NCBI RefSeq assembly: GCF_025685425.1
Contig: NZ_JAGTAS010000058.1
Coordinates: 620,001 to 684,000 of the forward strand
Source of the DNA: Terriglobus albidus
GTDB taxonomy: Bacteria > Acidobacteriota > Terriglobia > Terriglobales > Acidobacteriaceae
DNA length: 64,000 nt
Direction: 5' to 3'
In this document: piece after piece, positions 62,261 to 64,000 of the stretch
Numbering within the stretch: the first letter of the stretch is position 1
Layout: each line of letters begins with the position of its first letter
Program-made: the position numbers and the translations under genes
Notes under the pieces: model-generated
The model's database searches: none
Seen by the model: only the letters and a program-made list of their open reading frames with translations
Told to the model about the DNA's origin: nothing

Positions 62261-63706
62261 GATCACATACATATCAACGTAGGTATGAACAGACATTGTT
62301 TCCAGCAGCGACTGGTCCATTGATGCCGCCATAATTCGCTCTTGCTGCTTTGGTGGGAAACGGCGTGCCAGGTTTCTGCGGAACTTTGCTTCGAGCAGCG
62401 GAACACCTTCTTCGCGGCGAAGTCGATGTCCGATTGGAAACTCTACCGTCTCCTGGAGGATGGTTCCATCCATTAGCTCGACCGTCAGCGCATTTGCAAT
62501 CGAGCGCTTCTCGGGGGCATGATAGTCGGCGGTAAACCGGGGCTCTTCCACCATCTCAATCTTCTCGCGCAAGACGTCAATGCGTGGATCGTTGGCAATC
62601 TCATCTTCGTAGTCCGAAGCGAGCAGGCGTCCGAAGATGAGCGGCACCGCCACCATGTATTGAATACAGTGATCGCGATCCGCGGGATTCGCCAATGGCC
62701 CCTTCTTATCGATGATGCGAAGGCACGCTTCGTGCGTGCGGATAGTAATCTTTCGAATCGCTGAAGCGCCTTTGCCGATCTCGTTGAGTTTCCCATGCAA
62801 CGTCATTGCTGCTTCTACGGCAGTCTGCGAATGGAACTCCGCCGGGAAGCTGATCTTGAAGAGGACGTTCTCCATGACGTACGAGCCATACGGGCGCTGA
62901 AAACGGAACGGTTGCCCCTTGAACGAGACATCGTAAAAGCCCCAGATCTTCGCCGTTAATGCGGTTGGATATCCCATCTCGCCAGTAGAGGCCATCAAGG
63001 CCACCCGTACGGCCCGGCTGGTTGCATCACCGGCTGCCCAGCTTTTTCGCGATCCTGTATTCGGAAAGTGCCTGTATGTGCGAAGACTCTGTCCATCGAC
63101 CCAGGCGAGCGAAACAGCAGCGAGGGCTTCGTCTCGCGTCAACCCCAACATGTGGCTTACCACGGCGGTCGAGGCGACTTTTACAAGAATCACGTGATCA
63201 AGACCAACCCGATTAAATGAGTTCTCCAGAGCAAGACATCCCTGGATCTCGTGCGCTTTGATCATTGCCGTCAAGACATCTCTCATCGATAGAGGAGGCT
63301 TGCCCTGAGCGATTGCCGTACGGGAGAGCCAATCGGCAACGGCGAGGATGGCGCCGAGGTTATCCGAAGGATGTCCCCACTCAGCGGCCAGCCACGTGTC
63401 ATTAAAGTCCAACCATCGGATCATGGCTCCGATATTGAAAGCTGCTTGTACGGGGTCCAACTGAAACTGTGTTCCCGGAACCCTCGCGCCGTGTGGAACC
63501 ACCGTCCCCGGAACAATCGGACCCAGAAGCTTGGTGCAAGCGGGATATTCGAGTGCTTCGAGGCCGCACCCGAGCGTATCCATAAGACACCACCGGGCGG
63601 TCGCGTATGCGAGATCACTCTCGATCACGTAGCTGTATACGTAATCGACGATATCCACGATTACCTGGTCATACTCTTGCTTTGTGTTTACGAAACCTGC
63701 AGACAT
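62258..63706 (-). CDS. prpD: MmgE/PrpD family protein, probable 2-methylcitrate dehydratase
   Basis: A 482-residue enzyme that dehydrates 2-methylcitrate in propionate breakdown. Features: [95 protein letters not shown]-like [33 protein letters not shown] and the C-terminal [20 protein letters not shown]. It lies 38 bases after prpC on the same strand, which supports this role over other MmgE/PrpD members. The final TAG is formed at a MITE boundary. Confidence 0.9.
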   Translation of the reverse strand: MSAGFVNTKQEYDQVIVDIVDYVYSYVIESDLAYATARWCLMDTLGCGLEALEYPACTKLLGPIVPGTVVPHGARVPGTQFQLDPVQAAFNIGAMIRWLDFNDTWLAAEWGHPSDNLGAILAVADWLSRTAIAQGKPPLSMRDVLTAMIKAHEIQGCLALENSFNRVGLDHVILVKVASTAVVSHMLGLTRDEALAAVSLAWVDGQSLRTYRHFPNTGSRKSWAAGDATSRAVRVALMASTGEMGYPTALTAKIWGFYDVSFKGQPFRFQRPYGSYVMENVLFKISFPAEFHSQTAVEAAMTLHGKLNEIGKGASAIRKITIRTHEACLRIIDKKGPLANPADRDHCIQYMVAVPLIFGRLLASDYEDEIANDPRIDVLREKIEMVEEPRFTADYHAPEKRSIANALTVELMDGTILQETVEFPIGHRLRREEGVPLLEAKFRRNLARRFPPKQQERIMAASMDQSLLETMSVHTYVDMYVI

Positions 63707-63744
63707 GTCTCTCTCAATCTTTAACCAGCGGTTGTGCGTTGCCT

Positions 63745-64000
63745 CTATTTTCTATCCGCAAGAGGAATAAATGGACGTGGTTCAGGGCCGGTGTAATTGG
63801 CAGAGGGGCGGATGATCTTCCCATCGATGCGCTGTTCGATGACATGGGCGCTCCAGCCCGAGGTGCGGGCGATCACGAACAGAGGCGTGAACATTGCCGT
63901 AGGAATCTGCATCATGTGGTAACTCACAGCACTGAACCAATCCAGATTCGGAAACATCTTCTTGGTCTCCCACATCACGCTTTCCAGACGCTCCGCGACC
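63745..64000 (-). CDS. prpC: Methylcitrate/citrate synthase C-terminus, start beyond window
   Basis: The reading frame enters from the right edge as [20 protein letters not shown], then [40 protein letters not shown] and [20 protein letters not shown]. These are the catalytic Asp-containing [13 protein letters not shown] helix and the C-terminal region of the citrate synthase family, with the [14 protein letters not shown] motif. The pairing with prpD points to 2-methylcitrate synthase (PrpC). About 85 residues are visible. No prpB is in the window. Confidence 0.88.
   Translation of the reverse strand, partial: VAERLESVMWETKKMFPNLDWFSAVSYHMMQIPTAMFTPLFVIARTSGWSAHVIEQRIDGKIIRPSANYTGPEPRPFIPLADRK

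Overview
This GC-rich window reads as a chromosomal segment from an acidobacterium, most likely family Acidobacteriaceae (Terriglobales). The support is a PadR regulator beside a large ATPase-less MacB/FtsX-type permease, a TIGR03435-type protein, a quinoprotein with its own cytochrome c, and many short dispersed palindromic repeats. All names come from reading the translated sequence; no database search was run.

Region 1 (1-17.7 kb) is housekeeping and envelope genes: the 5' part of dxs, a dicarboxylate/amino-acid symporter, a multi-PAS sensor kinase, acetyl-CoA synthetase (acs), a DUF421 membrane protein, two small outer-membrane barrel proteins, an M48-like protein with a broken zinc motif, a TonB-family protein with an unusual repeated linker, galE, a Spy/CpxP-like protein and a LysR regulator.

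Region 2 (17.7-28.9 kb) is one long branched-chain amino-acid biosynthesis cluster, leuA-leuB-leuC-leuD-ilvD-ilvB-ilvN-ilvC. It is read away from the divergent LysR gene, with two dyad sequences between them. Together these enzymes make leucine, isoleucine and valine from pyruvate, 2-oxobutyrate and acetyl-CoA. LeuA lacks the usual C-terminal regulatory domain. A REP-flanked Y1 transposase (RAYT) and a lipoprotein gene sit between ilvB and ilvN.

Region 3 (28.9-41.3 kb) is again mostly core: a NIPSNAP-like protein, a LolA-like protein, serS, pyrD, a DUF1080 protein, purH, a large TPR protein, a dGTPase-like HD protein, a queuosine-precursor transporter-like protein and tRNA-Glu(UUC).

Region 4 (41.3-60.7 kb) is accessory. 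It holds two small unknown genes, a surface-polysaccharide cluster (GT4, six-hairpin protein, wecB, GT2, polytopic GT-C-like protein), a zone of gene debris (a pyridine-nucleotide oxidoreductase pseudogene and a truncated AlpA-like gene), PadR plus permease, a dihaem cytochrome c with a quinoprotein dehydrogenase, a TIGR03435 protein, a DoxX-like protein, a lone BtuF-like protein, a phosphoesterase and a GH172 (DUF2961) protein. It is bounded on the left by tRNA-Glu and possibly on the right by a degenerate tRNA 3'-end fragment, so it may be an old genomic island. Region 5 (60.7-64 kb) has an HD hydrolase, a Mug-type DNA glycosylase and the prpC-prpD pair of the methylcitrate cycle.

The clearest unusual signal is a MITE-like element of about 110 bp, with ends GAGCATTTTCCCTGT flanked by TA, present in five copies plus an isolated end. 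At purH, the GT4 gene and prpD, and at the isolated end for the gene at 6351, the TAG stop codon is formed by the flanking TA plus the first G of the element. One copy has a second, different MITE-like element inserted inside it.
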